A DNA stretch of 37,154 nucleotides from positions 1 to 37,154 of the forward strand of contig JAIPMN010001958.1 of the NCBI GenBank assembly GCA_020650975.1, read 5' to 3'. Positions 20,670 to 33,094 of this stretch are shown one piece after another. How positions within the stretch are numbered: the stretch's first letter is position 1; every line of letters starts with the position of its first letter. Under the pieces are notes generated by a model. The model had not been told where the DNA came from, ran no database searches, and saw only the letters and a program-made list of their open reading frames with translations. The stretch is from Apostichopus californicus. Its lineage: Eukaryota; Echinodermata; Holothuroidea; Aspidochirotida; Stichopodidae. Made by a program: the position numbers and the translations under genes.

Positions 20670-22900
20670 TGAAAGGGGGATGTTATAGATTTTATTTTAT
20701 TGTTGACATTTTGTCAAAGTCAGACAGAAATTTTAATTTGGTACTCGGAGAAAAAAAAACAGTTGGTTTCACTTGCTAGAGTCGTCTAGGAAAAATTGAT
20801 ACAAAATCAGTGTGCTTTAAACCATTAAACATTCGGCAGATCGTGTTGTTTACATTTAAGCTTACGGACGGCTTTCTTGTCTGTTGTCTGTTGTATGCAA
20901 TCTGGTGTCTTTATGTACACAAATCAAAGTCATATTGGTAATATTGGAAAGATCTGTATTTTGCAATGGCTGTAAGTAATACTTTATGCGATATATCTAG
21001 TCCTTGCAGTTATACTGCGGCAGTCTGTTGTGTGGTAAAACATAGTTGTTCCGTCTCGGTCTCATCCCTTCCCCTGTTCCACCCTTCCCCCACCCTCTCC
21101 CTCCCTACCCCCTCATCCAAAATAAGAATTTGCCATTTTAAACAGGTGAAACAATACCAATTCTAGTATATGCAGTGTAAACCCCTGAAGTTCTAATTCA
21201 GTGTTTCTGTTTTTTAAATAAAATCGATCAGATTTCTCATGTTTTATCCGACTTGCTTCCAGGTAGACCCAGCCATTCCCATGTTGCTATGGAGATGGTG
21301 ATCGTTCTACAAGTTGTACCGTATTTCTTGAAATTGTTTTTTTTCCTTTTTAAAAGAAAACAACAATAAAAAAGACATCACGAAACCAAAGTCACTAAAT
21401 GTGGCCATTTGAAAATTAGTGAGCAAAACTATTAATTACCAGTTGACTGTGTTTTGAGTGTTTAAGTGAAAGATAAATGTTACCCCCAATGGAGGGTATG
21501 ATTTTTTATGGGAAATATCAAGCTATATATATATTTTTCTTCTCTTTTTACTCACTTGGTGATCAAGAATACACTTGAGATGTGACTTGAACTCTTTGTG
21601 TTCTTATTTTATTTTTTCCCTTGTTCAAAAGTTGATTCAAGGCTAGTAGGGAGATTGCCCTGTTCCCTAGGAATTTCCTGGGAGAATTGGTTGCATTGAT
21701 ATGGGTTTGCCCGTCGGCGTGAAAACCTCTCGGAACACTTTGCTGGAAAATGTTTGGCTAGTTTCTTTCAAGAGGGTTTGGCAATTGTAAATGTTGGTTT
21801 GTCGGTTCGTTTTGCATATCCGAAAAGGAAATGTCCCGGGGATATTTACAATACGCATGGTCTACCTTGAGTGTGGTGACCTTCAGTGTATGACCCATTG
21901 GCATTTTCAGTGAGGTACACGACCAAATCACTTTCCTTTTTTTGCACTGATCGTAACTGGGAGCGTGTCTGTCTCCAGAAGGGGGGGAAATTCTGGTCAT
22001 TTCGTGACAGTCATGTGACGCGAGATGACCACGAAATCTCCCAGTGGGGGTAAGATGACGAAAAGCACGCATCGGAGCGTTCGACGACGTGTAACGTTCC
22101 CCGAATGTCCTTGCTTATTAACCGATTGCGCTCGTCCAATAGTTTATGCGTATGGTTCTACCATGTGTGCCTGATATTTTGATAGGATTTGAGCACGCCT
22201 AAAATATTTCTTGCTTTTTATATCTAGTTCCATCCTAGTATTTAATAGTACATTTGTTGCAAGCACACAAAAGAGTAGCTTGCATTTGGGAAATAATTTT
22301 GAACGAAGACAATTTTTTGCAAACACTGTCACCGTTCAGGATTTGGTGATAATTTGTACTGTATAGTGAAATCTCTCCCTGCTGCTATTTATCAAGTTGT
22401 AATGAATGAAAATTGGAGTATATTCCTTTGTGACATGGTTTACAATGCAACATTGCATCTGAATAAATAGTCCTCCCCCTACCTCTCCCTCCCTCCCTCT
22501 CTACCCCCCTCCCTACCCCCTTGATCCCCAAGTAAAAATAAGTAAGGGCTGGATAATACTCTAAGTGGCACAATGTAGAAATGCTGCAATACATTTATAA
22601 GATACCTCTTGATAAACTATATAGAATGTATTTATGCTGAGGTCACCTGAAGGTTTGAATCCAATTCTAGCAGGTCTCTTCTTGCGACTTTATCAGAGAA
22701 AAATGAAAACGACTGTTCAGAGGAAATTGAGACAAGATCTTACTGTACATAGTAAGCTAGATAGTTTTTGCTTAATGGCCACTTGTGCTATCCCTAAATA
22801 TGCTAGGCAGATTTAAAATAGGCAGTCATGGTTAGGCTTTCCCTCTATCTGTGTTACTGCATTCTTGCTATCATGAATGTTAAGCCACTGAGATTTCTGG
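20670..22900. other. Non-coding DNA with C-rich tracts
   Basis: No coding region supported. 21066-21115 and 22472-22522 are C-rich tracts (G-rich on the minus strand). 21690-22110 is a little richer in CpG and carries an open minus-strand frame at 21758-22072 that I do not recognise. The rest is AT-rich without visible structure. Confidence 0.5.
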
Positions 22901-22907
22901 TTGCCCT

Positions 22908-22972
22908 AGTGCTTTTTGCCCTAAAAGATGTTGAAGGGGGAGGGTGGGGGGGGGGGAGGGGGAGAGGAGAGG
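22908..22972. repeat. Left copy of gap-flanking duplicate
   Basis: 65 bp from AGTGCTTTTTGCCC to GAGAGGAGAGG, ending at the N gap and repeated right after it. The only difference seen is G11 here against G12 in the right copy. Confidence 0.95.
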
Positions 22973-22982
22973 NNNNNNNNNN
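22973..22982. other. Assembly gap (10 N)
   Basis: Ten N bases flanked by the same 65-66 bp sequence on both sides. The contigs probably overlap and the gap may hold no missing sequence. Confidence 0.95.
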
Positions 22983-23048
22983 AGTGCTTTTTGCCCTAAA
23001 AGATGTTGAAGGGGGAGGGTGGGGGGGGGGGGAGGGGGAGAGGAGAGG
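22983..23048. repeat. Right copy of gap-flanking duplicate
   Basis: 66 bp repeating 22908-22972 with one extra G in the homopolymer. The G-rich stretch then continues to about 23065. Confidence 0.95.
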
Positions 23049-23065
23049 AGGAAAGAGAGGTGCCA

Positions 23066-25940
23066 GGTATACTTTTGCCTTCTCTCCCCCCACCCCTCCC
23101 TACTAAGTTTCTCAATGGGTTGCATGTGGGTGTTGTGTTCTCAAACAACTGGGAATATATTTGAAGGATGAACACCCTGTAGGAATGTAATAGATAGCAA
23201 ACTACTAGCATTTTACTCAAGTTTAGGGGGGGGGGGGGCATACTAATTACCTTTACTGCAAAGGAAAGCATTTCAGTGGAATGTTTAAGAAGTGGTTTAT
23301 ATGTTAAAATATCAATTTGTGAATTCAGTTTAAATGGAGGTCATTTGAATACATCAACAGATATAAGGGCAGGGAGGGGGGGGGGGAGCACAGGATGGTA
23401 AGTGGTGTCATAACGGCCCTTTGAGGATTTGCGGTGGCAATGTGAATAATATCTGTATCATTGACGGTTTATTGTTTCTTAATTCAAGGGTTGTCAAATC
23501 CATTTATTCCAAAACGACGTTTGGTATCATTTACATTAGCAGCACACTTACAGTACTAGAGAAACAATGCCTGAGGTAAAAGAACAATGCCTGAGGTTAA
23601 AGAAATTTGAGAGAAGAACATCCCACAGTGAAAGGCATTGAATGTGGTTCGGGTATTAACATAATGCTTTTAAAATGATTGACATTCCAGTGTATGTTCC
23701 GATGGTTATGTTAGAACGAAACATCTTTCAGGATTAGGGTTGCGGTGAGTGCCACATTAAATCAAACCCGATCCGTCATATCGCACACACGCACGCACCC
23801 CGCTACAAAAAAAACCACAAACAAAAAAAAACAGCACATTTTTTCACCCGTATAGAGAACAGAGCAGCCAATACCCCGCACAAGATGGGGGAAGAAATTG
23901 AAGAAGACAGATAAGCGTATAAATGGCTCGGACTTGGATGGATGTAGTCTCGTAACTGATTTATAGGGTTAAGTCATAGATGGGGCATCGCAGTCATTTC
24001 CAATTCGGGGATCACCGCCAAAGATGACTTTTAAATGTTGATTTAATTCCACTCGGAGGAATAACTAAAGCATGTCAAGGTTCTTCCTCGCCTGAATGGA
24101 AATCACATCGTTTTGCTGCCATGCATGACTCCGTACCTTCTCGTTATTTTATCTTTTTTTATCTTTTTATTGGTCTTTTTTTTTAAATAGATCAACTTTT
24201 ATGATACCCTGGGTACTCTTTCATTTTGGGTTCAGTTTAAAAAAAAAAAAAAAAAATTCTCGATTGAATAAAATTAACAAAAATTATATCCCTTCCAGAA
24301 AAGAAAAGAAAAGAAAAGAAAAGAAAAGAAAAATAGATCCATCTTTTGGGGCCAATAGGTGATTCAGGATGCAGTCTATATGAATAAAAGACAGTTTAGT
24401 GTGCGGCATCAATATGGAATACTAGCATTTCGTGGAAGAAATTGTAACCAATTACATGGCCAGTTTGTTTTCAGTGTTTCATAACACTGACCATCAGTTC
24501 ATGTCAACGGCTTAAAGAGATATTAAAAAAAAAAAGGTAATAAAAAAAAATTAAAAAAAATTACAAATATATGTAAAGGAAATATTTAAACTAAAAACAT
24601 AAAAAGATAGAACGGAGAAATAATTAGAATTTTTTCTTCAATTTAGACCTTCAACCTCAGACTTTGATCTATATAGACCAGCTGACCTTCTATTCTAATT
24701 GTAGAGGTTGTTTTTAGAAGGACATTTCTGTCAATGATACTGTAGGCCAGAAAGATTGTCGTGTATAAAGAGAAGCTTTTCGAGTCGAAGGCGAAACAGT
24801 TTTTGAACATGAATCATGTTACAGTGACATGGTTTGTGATGACTGTGACTCATGTCTTATACGGTGCCACCAATCGGGGTGGTTTAGTTTGGCAGGTGAA
24901 CCTAATTGTCGCATAACAAATTCACGATATGATTTCACTCTACGTACGTCAATGGCTAAATCCGTTGCACAAATTGTTCTCCATCCTCAGTGTAGCTGGA
25001 GAATAAATGGTAAATCTGGTGAACTTTATATGGTTTGTTAGTTGGAGCAATTATGACTATATATAGCTAAGGATTAGGATCGGACAAACCTTTCAGGATG
25101 AAGATTGGGGGAGGATCAAGAACCTCCTCCTCCTAGATCATTTGATTTCCATTTCTGCGAGGATTGAGGCTGTCTGAAAACACCCCTCGCAAATCATCAC
25201 ATCCGCACAGTACGCGAAAATAAGGAAAACACGGAGCAACCTGTTACAGGCGATATCTCTTATAACGTTGCGCGCCGCTGAAAGCCCCACATCTTCATTT
25301 GAAATAGTAGAAATGTGCCTGACCTCTCGTAATGTTTTTTCTTGTGATGAAATCTTCCAGAATATCTACAGCAATTTAATCAGTAGCATTCCTTTCATTA
25401 TGGGACCTCTAATTGGGGAGTTTTGAAGGTTGCATCGTTTAAAATTTGTGAGCTTGATGGGAAGTCTGATCATATATCCAGTCGGCCAAAAAAAAAAAAC
25501 TGTTAATCGTTAAGTGCTTTTTAGAATATTGTTTCCCACACCTCGGGATCATGCATGGGTCTATCAAAGCATGCCAAAACACTTTTTGATTTGAAAGCAG
25601 TACGAGGACATTTCTTTTAAATTTCTGGCTACCATGCTTTCATTCTGAGGACAGAAGTAAAATAGGTCTATTTTTTAAGGGGACATGTAGTATTTGTGGT
25701 TTTTATTTGGAAATCGCAATTAACTTTTATACCTTTTACCTGTCACCTCTGCATGAAACCCCTTGTGTATACTCAAATTAATATCAAACTCATGTCAGAA
25801 GTTACCTCTGAATGTTTCAACATTTGTTCATTTCTGCAATGTAGGGTACAGTATAATAATTTACATGCGTGATGTATATTTAGGTACACGTTTTCGTTTA
25901 GAGAATTTAACTGATGGTCCTGTGGTTTGTAATTCTGATC
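23066..25940. other. Non-coding DNA with simple repeats
   Basis: G runs at 23224-23238 and 23374-23388, an A18 run at 24239-24256, and A-rich sequence at 24520-24610. The frame 24829-25041 (70 codons, seven cysteines) has no domain I recognise. 25150-25330 is modestly CpG-richer. No gene supported. Confidence 0.5.
24298..24333. repeat. (GAAAA)n microsatellite
   Basis: About seven perfect GAAAA units. Confidence 0.97.
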
Positions 25941-25942
25941 AC

Positions 25943-26290
25943 CTAGTAAACACCTAAACTAACTGTTGAACACCAAAAGAAATTTCTGAACACCTAATAA
26001 CTTTTGAAAACCTTCTGTAGGTGCATCTACTGATAACGTACTCCTGAACACGGAAAGAAACTATTGAAACACCTGTCGAACACCAAATGTAACTTCTAAA
26101 CACCTTCTGAACACCTAATAACTTTTGAAAACCTTCTGAACATGCAGATCTAATGTACTTCAAAACAGCTTCTGAACACCTAATGGTGGTTCAAAACATC
26201 TTCTGAACATATTTTCTGATAACCAAACATAACTTCTGATCACCTTCAGTACACCAAAAGTAACTTTTGAATTTCGACCGGCAAAATGCG
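25943..26290. repeat. Degenerate CTTCTGAACACC minisatellite
   Basis: Many imperfect copies of a CTTCTGAACACCTAATAAC-type unit of roughly 20-35 bp, with variants such as TTGAACACCAAAAG and TTTTGAAAACC. One 34-bp stretch recurs exactly at 25984-26017 and 26105-26138, so a 121-bp block was duplicated more recently than the array decayed. Not coding. Confidence 0.85.
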
Positions 26291-26299
26291 CTTGAATAA

Positions 26300-27235
26300 G
26301 CAGTCCATTTCTGAGTGTATAAAAGACATTCACTTAAATATTGTACGTCCGGCGACATAGGTGCCAATGGAAGTTCCGTACCGTTCTGTAGAGTTCCCTT
26401 GATATCAATAGATGTACGGTAAAAAGAAAATGTTTTGTTTTTATAAAATCCATTAGACATCCAAGCTATTTAACGAGACAGTGACTAAATATGTTGTGAT
26501 CGGTAGTTTGGTAGTTAATGAGCGTGCCCAGACTGTCATTTCTCTGATCTGCCGTGGGTAATTGTATAAGCCAGCATTTTTCTCTGCATTTCCAAAATTA
26601 CTTCGGAAATTATTAACCTTGCCATTTTAAGACCAAATGTGACGCTTTAAACGAAATACAGTCAGGTACACACATTTAATTGTAAATTAAAAAATTTGAG
26701 GGTGCAGCAAATTCCACGGCACACTCTCTGTAGATTTTCATAAAAGCGACGATCAAATTTTTCTTAGATATCCGTCACCACCAAGTCATTCGAGATGAGC
26801 TGTAAATATTGCATGTTTAATTGGCATGCATGGATAATTGATAAATTGTATAAGCATGTGAAGGAATAAAAAAAAATATATTATCCAAAAAAAAAAAAAA
26901 AATTGTTGAAGGGCGGCTATATAGTCATATGATTCATGGAGAGGTGGAATATATAGCTCAGAGGGATTGTGTTACGGATTGCCAGACAATGAAAACGATG
27001 GATCGTCTCCAAGGATTTATCCGTTTCCAAAATAAGTAGCTATCTTTTCAAGTATTGATTCACATTTTTAATGGAGCTTTTATACGCAGTCTGCATTTTT
27101 CATTAGTGCATCATTTTCGTTCAGTTCTTCTGAAGCACTTTGGACAGGGGAGAGAGAAGTGGGGGGAAGGGGTGGGGAATGGGATATAATGGGTAGCAAT
27201 TCTCCATCCCCCCTCCCCCAAAGTTGCAATTACTG
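26300..27235. other. AT-rich non-coding DNA
   Basis: No gene seen. An A run lies at about 26887-26901. 27147-27180 is G-rich and 27208-27222 C-rich. Confidence 0.55.
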
Positions 27236-27239
27236 TCAA

Positions 27240-27655
27240 AAATTAATTTAGCTTCATCGTATTCCTTTAATTCTGGACGTTTAGGTCACATATCCAATAC
27301 TCGATTGCTAATTTAGATTCATCATGTTCCTTTAACTCTCTATATCAGGTCACTCAATTTTTAATATATATTTATCGTGTTCCAGTAAATTCTCTCCATT
27401 GGGAGACATACATGGTACTGTGTGCAACTTTTACTTTGGTGCTCCTTTAAGTTATATTTATGCTGTTCCTCTAATTTGATATTCATGTTGCCCCTTTAAT
27501 TTTATATTCATGGTGTTCCGTAAATTTTATATTCATGTTGCCCCTTAAAGTTTATATTCATGGTGTTCCTTAAATATAATCATGTTGCCCCTTTAATTTT
27601 ATATTCACAGGGGTTGTAATTTTAATTTATATTCATGGTGCTCCTTTAATTTTTC
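27240..27655. repeat. Degenerate 24-26-bp TATTCATGGTGTTCCTTTAA minisatellite
   Basis: Units of 22-26 bp are clearest at 27456-27650. Versions reading CATGTTGCCCC and CATGGTGTTCC alternate for several units. More diverged copies (for example ATTCATCATGTTCCTTTAA at 27319) extend left to about 27250. Not coding. Confidence 0.88.
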
Positions 27656-27659
27656 TACA

Positions 27660-29000
27660 AAGCTGTTGACATTGTGATGAAAGTGATTTATGAATTCCTT
27701 TTTTTTCCAGAATATTAAGAAACAAGAAATTCCAAAGAATTCTTTTTACATTATTCCCCTCTTTTTTTTTCCTTTTTTTTTTTTTTTTTAGCCAGTCTAC
27801 TTTTCATATCTCTTTTGCAATTTATATTTTTTCGTGAGAGGCTTAAGACTGATATGGCAGGCTTTTCTTTCATCAAGTTATATGGGTACATTACGGGTAT
27901 ATGGCATTATGTGATACTGTATCTTAGGATTGGTTGCTAGGCGATGTAAGGGATGAAGAATCATAACATTAATTCGCTGATGCAGATTTGTTCTTTCATT
28001 TACCGTCAAAGGGTCCGAGAAGTGACTTTTTTTGTCAAAGGGAAAATGTTGCCTTAAAAAAGTCTTTCTCATAATATAATGACCAAAACTATAAATGGAT
28101 TTAATATTGGACCTTCAATATCATTTTTTTGTAATAATATTTCATTATTATAATGCAAGAAGAATACGATAAATTGGTGAATTTTCTTGGTGCCTTGCAT
28201 CCTACCAAATGAGATATCACCTGTCACACAACCAATGCACACTACTGTTACCATGCTTGTAGTTAAATTGGATAGCCTAATTAATACTCCCTCTGTTTCT
28301 CATGCTGACTCTGGACATAGCATACTTATCTTCTGAAGAAAACCACATAATGGTTTGTCCCAAAGTGACTTAAGTTTAATATCTGAATATGGCAAAAACA
28401 AAGCCCCCACCCCCCCCTCATAAAAAAAAACAACACTTGTAATGAATTTAATTGTTAACCTACTTAGGTATGTATAGTTTACTTTGACACAGTGATAGGT
28501 TTCCCAAAGAGATCGAAATTGCACCGACGAACGACCATTGATGGCGCTACTTAGAACGTCTGCGGCGTATATGTTTAGATTCAATTTTTGCGAACATTAC
28601 GTTTGGACCACAGAATTCCAAGTTTTACTGTGATACCCCACGAGCAGCAGCCCATGCACATTTGAACGCACAGTTGCTATATGGTATACAACCATAAAGT
28701 TAAAATATTTTTCTGTCTGCGCATCTTCTTAGCTACATCTTCATGACTTTGTGTATTTTCTCCCCGCATCCCGATGGGCTAGCTGGAGGAAATCACTCTC
28801 GGTTTCATCTTGCTGATAAAATCGCACCCGCTTCGGACCAATCACAAAATAAGCCAGGTGTACCACGACGAGTTCTGACACCAAAAAATGTTGTCCAGTT
28901 AAAACATCACATGGTCTGTCTCTAATAATATTTAATGCTCGCCAGTTCATTGACATTTCATGTCCCTTCAAGTTAAATCAAAATGCCAAACTCCTGTCAT
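27660..29000. other. Non-coding DNA, no recognisable gene
   Basis: A T run at 27762-27789 and a C run near 28407-28419. A small CpG-rich patch at 28515-28570 contains TGGCGCTACTTAGA, reminiscent of but too short to assign to the hAT-like MITE family. Frames here have no recognised domains. Confidence 0.5.
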
Positions 29001-29004
29001 AACT

Positions 29005-29205
29005 AACAAAGGAAAGGGAAAAAGAAAAAGAAAGAGAAAAAAGACAGAAAGAGAAAAAAATATAAAAAAATGGAAAAAAAAGAAAGAAAGGTAAGAAAGA
29101 TTATGAAGGTTTTCGGTCTAGATTCCATTCCGGCAAAGGCTTTCCCTTCAGTGGTCGCTGGGAATGAGAGGAAGAAGAAGAAGAAGATGAAAATAAAGAA
29201 AACAA
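29005..29205. repeat. Polypurine GAAA/GAAG-rich stretch
   Basis: 29009-29100 is almost pure purine on the plus strand (GAAA-type units) and 29168-29195 has GAAGAA repeats. Low-complexity sequence, no gene. Confidence 0.85.
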
Positions 29206-31595
29206 AACTTGTTATCTACTGAAGCTGTGAATAGTCTATTCAATGTGTCTGGAATCACATGTGACTTTGTCTGCGGTATTAATGAATTGGGACAGTTCAG
29301 ATGTAGCCCCAAGAGGTCTGTTGTCCAAGGTTATTGTCATTGGTCTAAGCTGTTCAAAGCTGGGGGTGTCGAGAGAGCACCTCGGCCTCTGGTGTCATCT
29401 AACCTACTTGCCAGCGTCTTATTCTGTCAATGGGAAATTGCCTGGAAGATTGTAAGGGAAGGGATGGGGGGGAGGAGGAGGGGGAGGGAAAAATTTGTTA
29501 TCTGTTTGATGAAGTACAGTGATTGGAATGAACACTAGTGCGTGAATTCACCTGTTGTTGGGGTTCACAAGGATTTGTGACTTTACAGATACAATTGTGA
29601 TGGAGAAAAAACAACACTTGATACGGAGTGAAGGCGGTACCGTATATACGACAGAATCGTCTAATCTATGGATCAATGTTTTAACGGATTATGGGAATGC
29701 TTTCGGTGGAGCGGTTAAAACTGAAATAATTGAGGATCTCAAAATGATCGACCTTAATATATTGGAATCATCAAGATAAAATATACATGGCTGTTTGGAA
29801 CAGGCATGTCAACTTAACACCTTATTTAGATTAGAGATATTTATGATTGCCATAATTAATTTAATGAAGGACTCTTTGAAATGTTCTAGTTTTTGTTGTT
29901 GTTGTTGTAACTTCTTTAATTCTTAGGACAAGGGTCCATAAATTCATGATATGAAATTTTGTCAGATGATGTCCAATCATATATCTTGACAAAATTTTTC
30001 ACCGAAATTTAAATGTAAAATGTCGCAAAATAGTCACTCAAACCCCTGCCTCCCTCCCCTCCCCCCTCCTTCCTCCCAAATAGCTCCTCCTTCCTCCCAA
30101 ATAGCTTCAGTAATGTTTTCATCAATAAAGTTTCAAGTTTTTCCCTCCATATGGCCATTTTGGGGTCTTCCCTCATGTTTTCGAACATTCCAAATTTCAA
30201 TTTTAGGCTGGCAGGTGGTTTAATGGGGCTTTGATATAATTAAACCAAACGTCCTCCTCTCATCATATTTCCTGGTCACCTATCCCAATTCCTGTCCCAT
30301 CTGAGCGCATCTTTTGAGAAGTTCGATCAATACACTAACCGTCCCAATTTATATATTCAGCTGATTGTGATTACATTGATTCTACTTGTGATTGCAGAGC
30401 CTGGAAATTTTATTTTTAATATTATGACACAGGGCAATATGCGGAATATATTTTGTGGAACAGCAGGAAATCCATATTTCATAATCATAACACATTTCGT
30501 GGAACAAAATAGATACCAGGAGACCTGTAAAGTTAGCCATAAATATTTTAGGTAACATTAATGATAATAATGGAAAATGAAGGCAGGGCTGATGCAAGGT
30601 TTCCATAGATTTAGTTTGCAATGCAAGCATCCCCGTTTCTACGATATAACCAGCTGCAGGGAAGCTAATTGTTACATATATCCCTATAGCCACCACATAT
30701 ATCATGTAGAGTCACATACTAAATTTAATGTGTCTTAATTATCCTTGAAGAAATCGTCTCAATAGTTGCACTTTTGAAAGAAATTTGACTTAAACATGAA
30801 ACAAAAATAGACCAGGAATTGGAAAATTGGAAACAGAAAATTCCCAATTAAATTTTCAGCATCACCGTGGGAGTTTTTCTGGCTTCTTTAGGAAGTAATG
30901 TGTTGTATTAATCCATTTTGTACGTCTTAGTGTAAATTTTGTAAAGCCTAAAAAGACACGAAAAAAAAAGGAAAAACAAAAAGGTAAGTTACAAACTTTT
31001 CGAGTTACTTTCGTAATTTTTGCGTGCTCAATCTTTGTTTAATGACATGTGAGGTTTCTGTCAGTCGGAAATTATTAATATAACTCCTTAATGAACCTAT
31101 GAAAAGTTGTGTGACTCATTGTCATTCGTTTTTTGATATTTTAGAAAAGGAAAATGATTTATTTCCGTTTTCTGCCAGTGGAACCATTCGATCAGGCGAC
31201 GTTCACATCAATTGCCATTGGAAGATAAATTTTGGACCTATTTGGAAATAAAGTTAACAAGTTGCAATAATATTCTCGGAACTCTCTCATCGCTATGTCT
31301 CCCCCCTTCACCCTCCACCCCACCCCCACCCTAACCCTCCAAAGAATAAAAAGAAAGCCCAACCATTTTGATTGCTTCCCATGCGGCAAATTTAATGCAA
31401 TTTTCACATTCAATTGATCTGAAAGTGATGCCAATTGATACCGATGTTTCAAGTTTATGTTTGGCTCTTTTGCCGGATCGACAATAATTAGGGCTCTTTT
31501 TGCGACTTTTAGGATCCGAGGAATGATTTATGGGTGAGGAAAAAATGGGGTACTTTGGAGTTTGAGTCATAATGTAACTTGACAGTTTGTCTACT
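29206..31595. other. Non-coding DNA with G/C tracts
   Basis: G-rich 29457-29490, C-rich 30041-30080 with a short direct repeat of CTCCTTCCTCCCAAATAGCT, and C-rich 31304-31331. Frames at 29209-29538 (109 codons), 29555-29779 and 30382-30705 are not recognisable. Confidence 0.5.
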
Positions 31596-31599
31596 GAGC

Positions 31600-31930
31600 A
31601 CGGTGATTCTGTTGCACATGCCTAGCCTTCACCGCAGATATCAACTTGTACTTGTTTGCTTCAAGTCTTCTGTCCACTCGTTGCAAGGATGTCAAATGTC
31701 CAAGATCAGGAAACGAGGAGATGATAGAAAATAAATGGTTGATGGTTGTTTCGTAGGTCTACCATGATGATTCTATTTGCACATGCTCTCAATGCTGAAA
31801 AAACTGAATAATCCTGTTTGCTACAAGTCTGTGTACACTCATTGTCATGAAGTCATTTCTAGGTATACCATTAAGAAATGATTGAACATGAATGGCTGAT
31901 GGTCTGGGTGGGTTGTGGGAATTTAGGATG
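31600..31930. repeat. Diverged 164-bp tandem duplication
   Basis: Two successive segments share the same ordered blocks: TGATTCT then TTGCACATGC, CTGTTTGCTACAAGTCT (first copy TTGTTTGCTTCAAGTCT), a (C)ACTC(G/A)TTG block, and ATGGTTGATGGT / ATGGCTGATGGT. Anchor TGATTCT lies at 31604 and 31768. No termini of a mobile element are visible. Confidence 0.75.
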
Positions 31931-32035
31931 ACCCTAGTACCTGCCTCTTTACTTCTTCTCCAGTTTTAATTGGGAATTGATTGAAAATGTATGGGGACAG
32001 GTACCCACCTGATGTTGCTCTCCTTTGGTTTTGAA

Positions 32036-32075
32036 AAGTAGGGGGGGACCTCCCCCCACCCCCCTCCATCCTCTT
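32036..32075. repeat. G run followed by C-rich tract
   Basis: GGGGGGG at 32041-32047 and a C-rich stretch to 32073 can pair as a short hairpin (AGGGGGGGACCTCCCCCC). Only a local structure. Confidence 0.7.
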
Positions 32076-32683
32076 AAACTTACCATGCAGAAACCTTGGT
32101 ATTATTACCCTTGATCTTTCTTAACAAAGGATTAATACTTCATAGAGAGAGTAATAAAACCCAGTCAATCCCCTTACATCCTTGCCGTAGTTAACATAGA
32201 GTTTTGCCTTGAGTTATATATATTTAACTTTTTGTCAGTTCATTTGTTTTGCAATTACAAGTGACTAGTGTTGTATTTATGAAGTAAGGGAAATAAAATG
32301 AAAGATAATATATATATATATTATTCATCAGCGCTGTATCATTTCCTGTTAATTCAAGGAGGTTACGTATACAATTAATCATAATGCTGAAAAATTCAAA
32401 GATATGTATAGATTGTTTTAAAATATACAAAGCGGGGTTTGTATTAAACTGGCCAGACAAATGGTCGGAGTTGATACTTAATATTGAATCAAACATAGAT
32501 GAGGACCATCCACTAGAGATTATGCTGGGTATATAACATATATCCTAAACGCAATTGTTGATATTTGAATTTCATCTCTTTGAGTTGATTTGGGAGTATG
32601 AGTATGCTATTTAACCGACTTGTAGTGTGAATACAACAGCATGAGTATGACTGCAACAGCATGAGTATGAGTACAACAGTATG

Positions 32684-32691
32684 ACTACAAG
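32684..32691. repeat. Left 8-bp target-site duplication of second MITE
   Basis: ACTACAAG, a piece of the 20-bp minisatellite, recurs exactly at 33087-33094. Confidence 0.9.
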
Positions 32692-33086
32692 CAGTGGCAG
32701 AGGGTCCATACAGTCAGAGGGGGCAGACGCCCCCCCCCCTGACGGACTCGAATGGACTGCTGGCGCCCTTTTCAGCTTTCTACCACTTTTTACTTATTCG
32801 CGATTATTTACTTTTTTATTGCGCTCTCAAATACCTATTGACATTTGTCACATTTTGTTGGTGTAATTTTCTGACAAAATGGCGATGACACCTATTTATT
32901 CTTCGTTTATCTGCAAATTAGCAAGGTCCCGAAGAGTAATTTCCGCTGATCTAGGGAGTATCTTTACTCAAAAAATTTATGTACGCTCCGTGCCAACCTG
33001 TGGTGGCGCTACGCTTAGATAGTGTCGAAAGCGCCCCTTCAGACCATTCTCGACCCCCCTGACCAATACCCCTAGCTCCGCCACTG
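32692..33086. mobile_element. hAT-like MITE, 395 bp, inserted in minisatellite
   Basis: The left end CAGTGGCAGAG and the reverse complement of the right end, CAGTGGCGGAG, match at 10 of 11 bases, with an exact 8-bp duplication ACTACAAG. A subterminal palindrome GGGGGC-AGAC-GCCCCC lies at 32719-32734, mirroring the one in the 12035-12316 element. The right part, read in reverse (about 33055 back to 32975), shares CTATCTAAGCG, AGCGCC, GGTTGGC and GCGTACA in order with that element, so the two are diverged relatives. Frames 32681-32888 have no transposase features. Non-autonomous. Confidence 0.93.
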
Positions 33087-33094
33087 ACTACAAG
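33087..33094. repeat. Right 8-bp target-site duplication of second MITE
   Basis: ACTACAAG, identical to 32684-32691. Confidence 0.9.

Noticed and set aside
22828-23125. G- and P-rich frames crossing the N gap
   Set aside because: They contain the gap and a falsely duplicated G tract.
24829-25041. Cysteine-containing 70-codon ORF as a possible secreted peptide
   Set aside because: No signal peptide, no known cysteine spacing and no supporting context.
27762-27792. Strong splice acceptor (long T run then AG)
   Set aside because: No open or recognisable exon follows; poly-T tracts are common here.
28515-28570. Third member of the hAT-like MITE family
   Set aside because: Only about 14 bp (TGGCGCTACTTAGA) resembles the family, with no termini or duplication.
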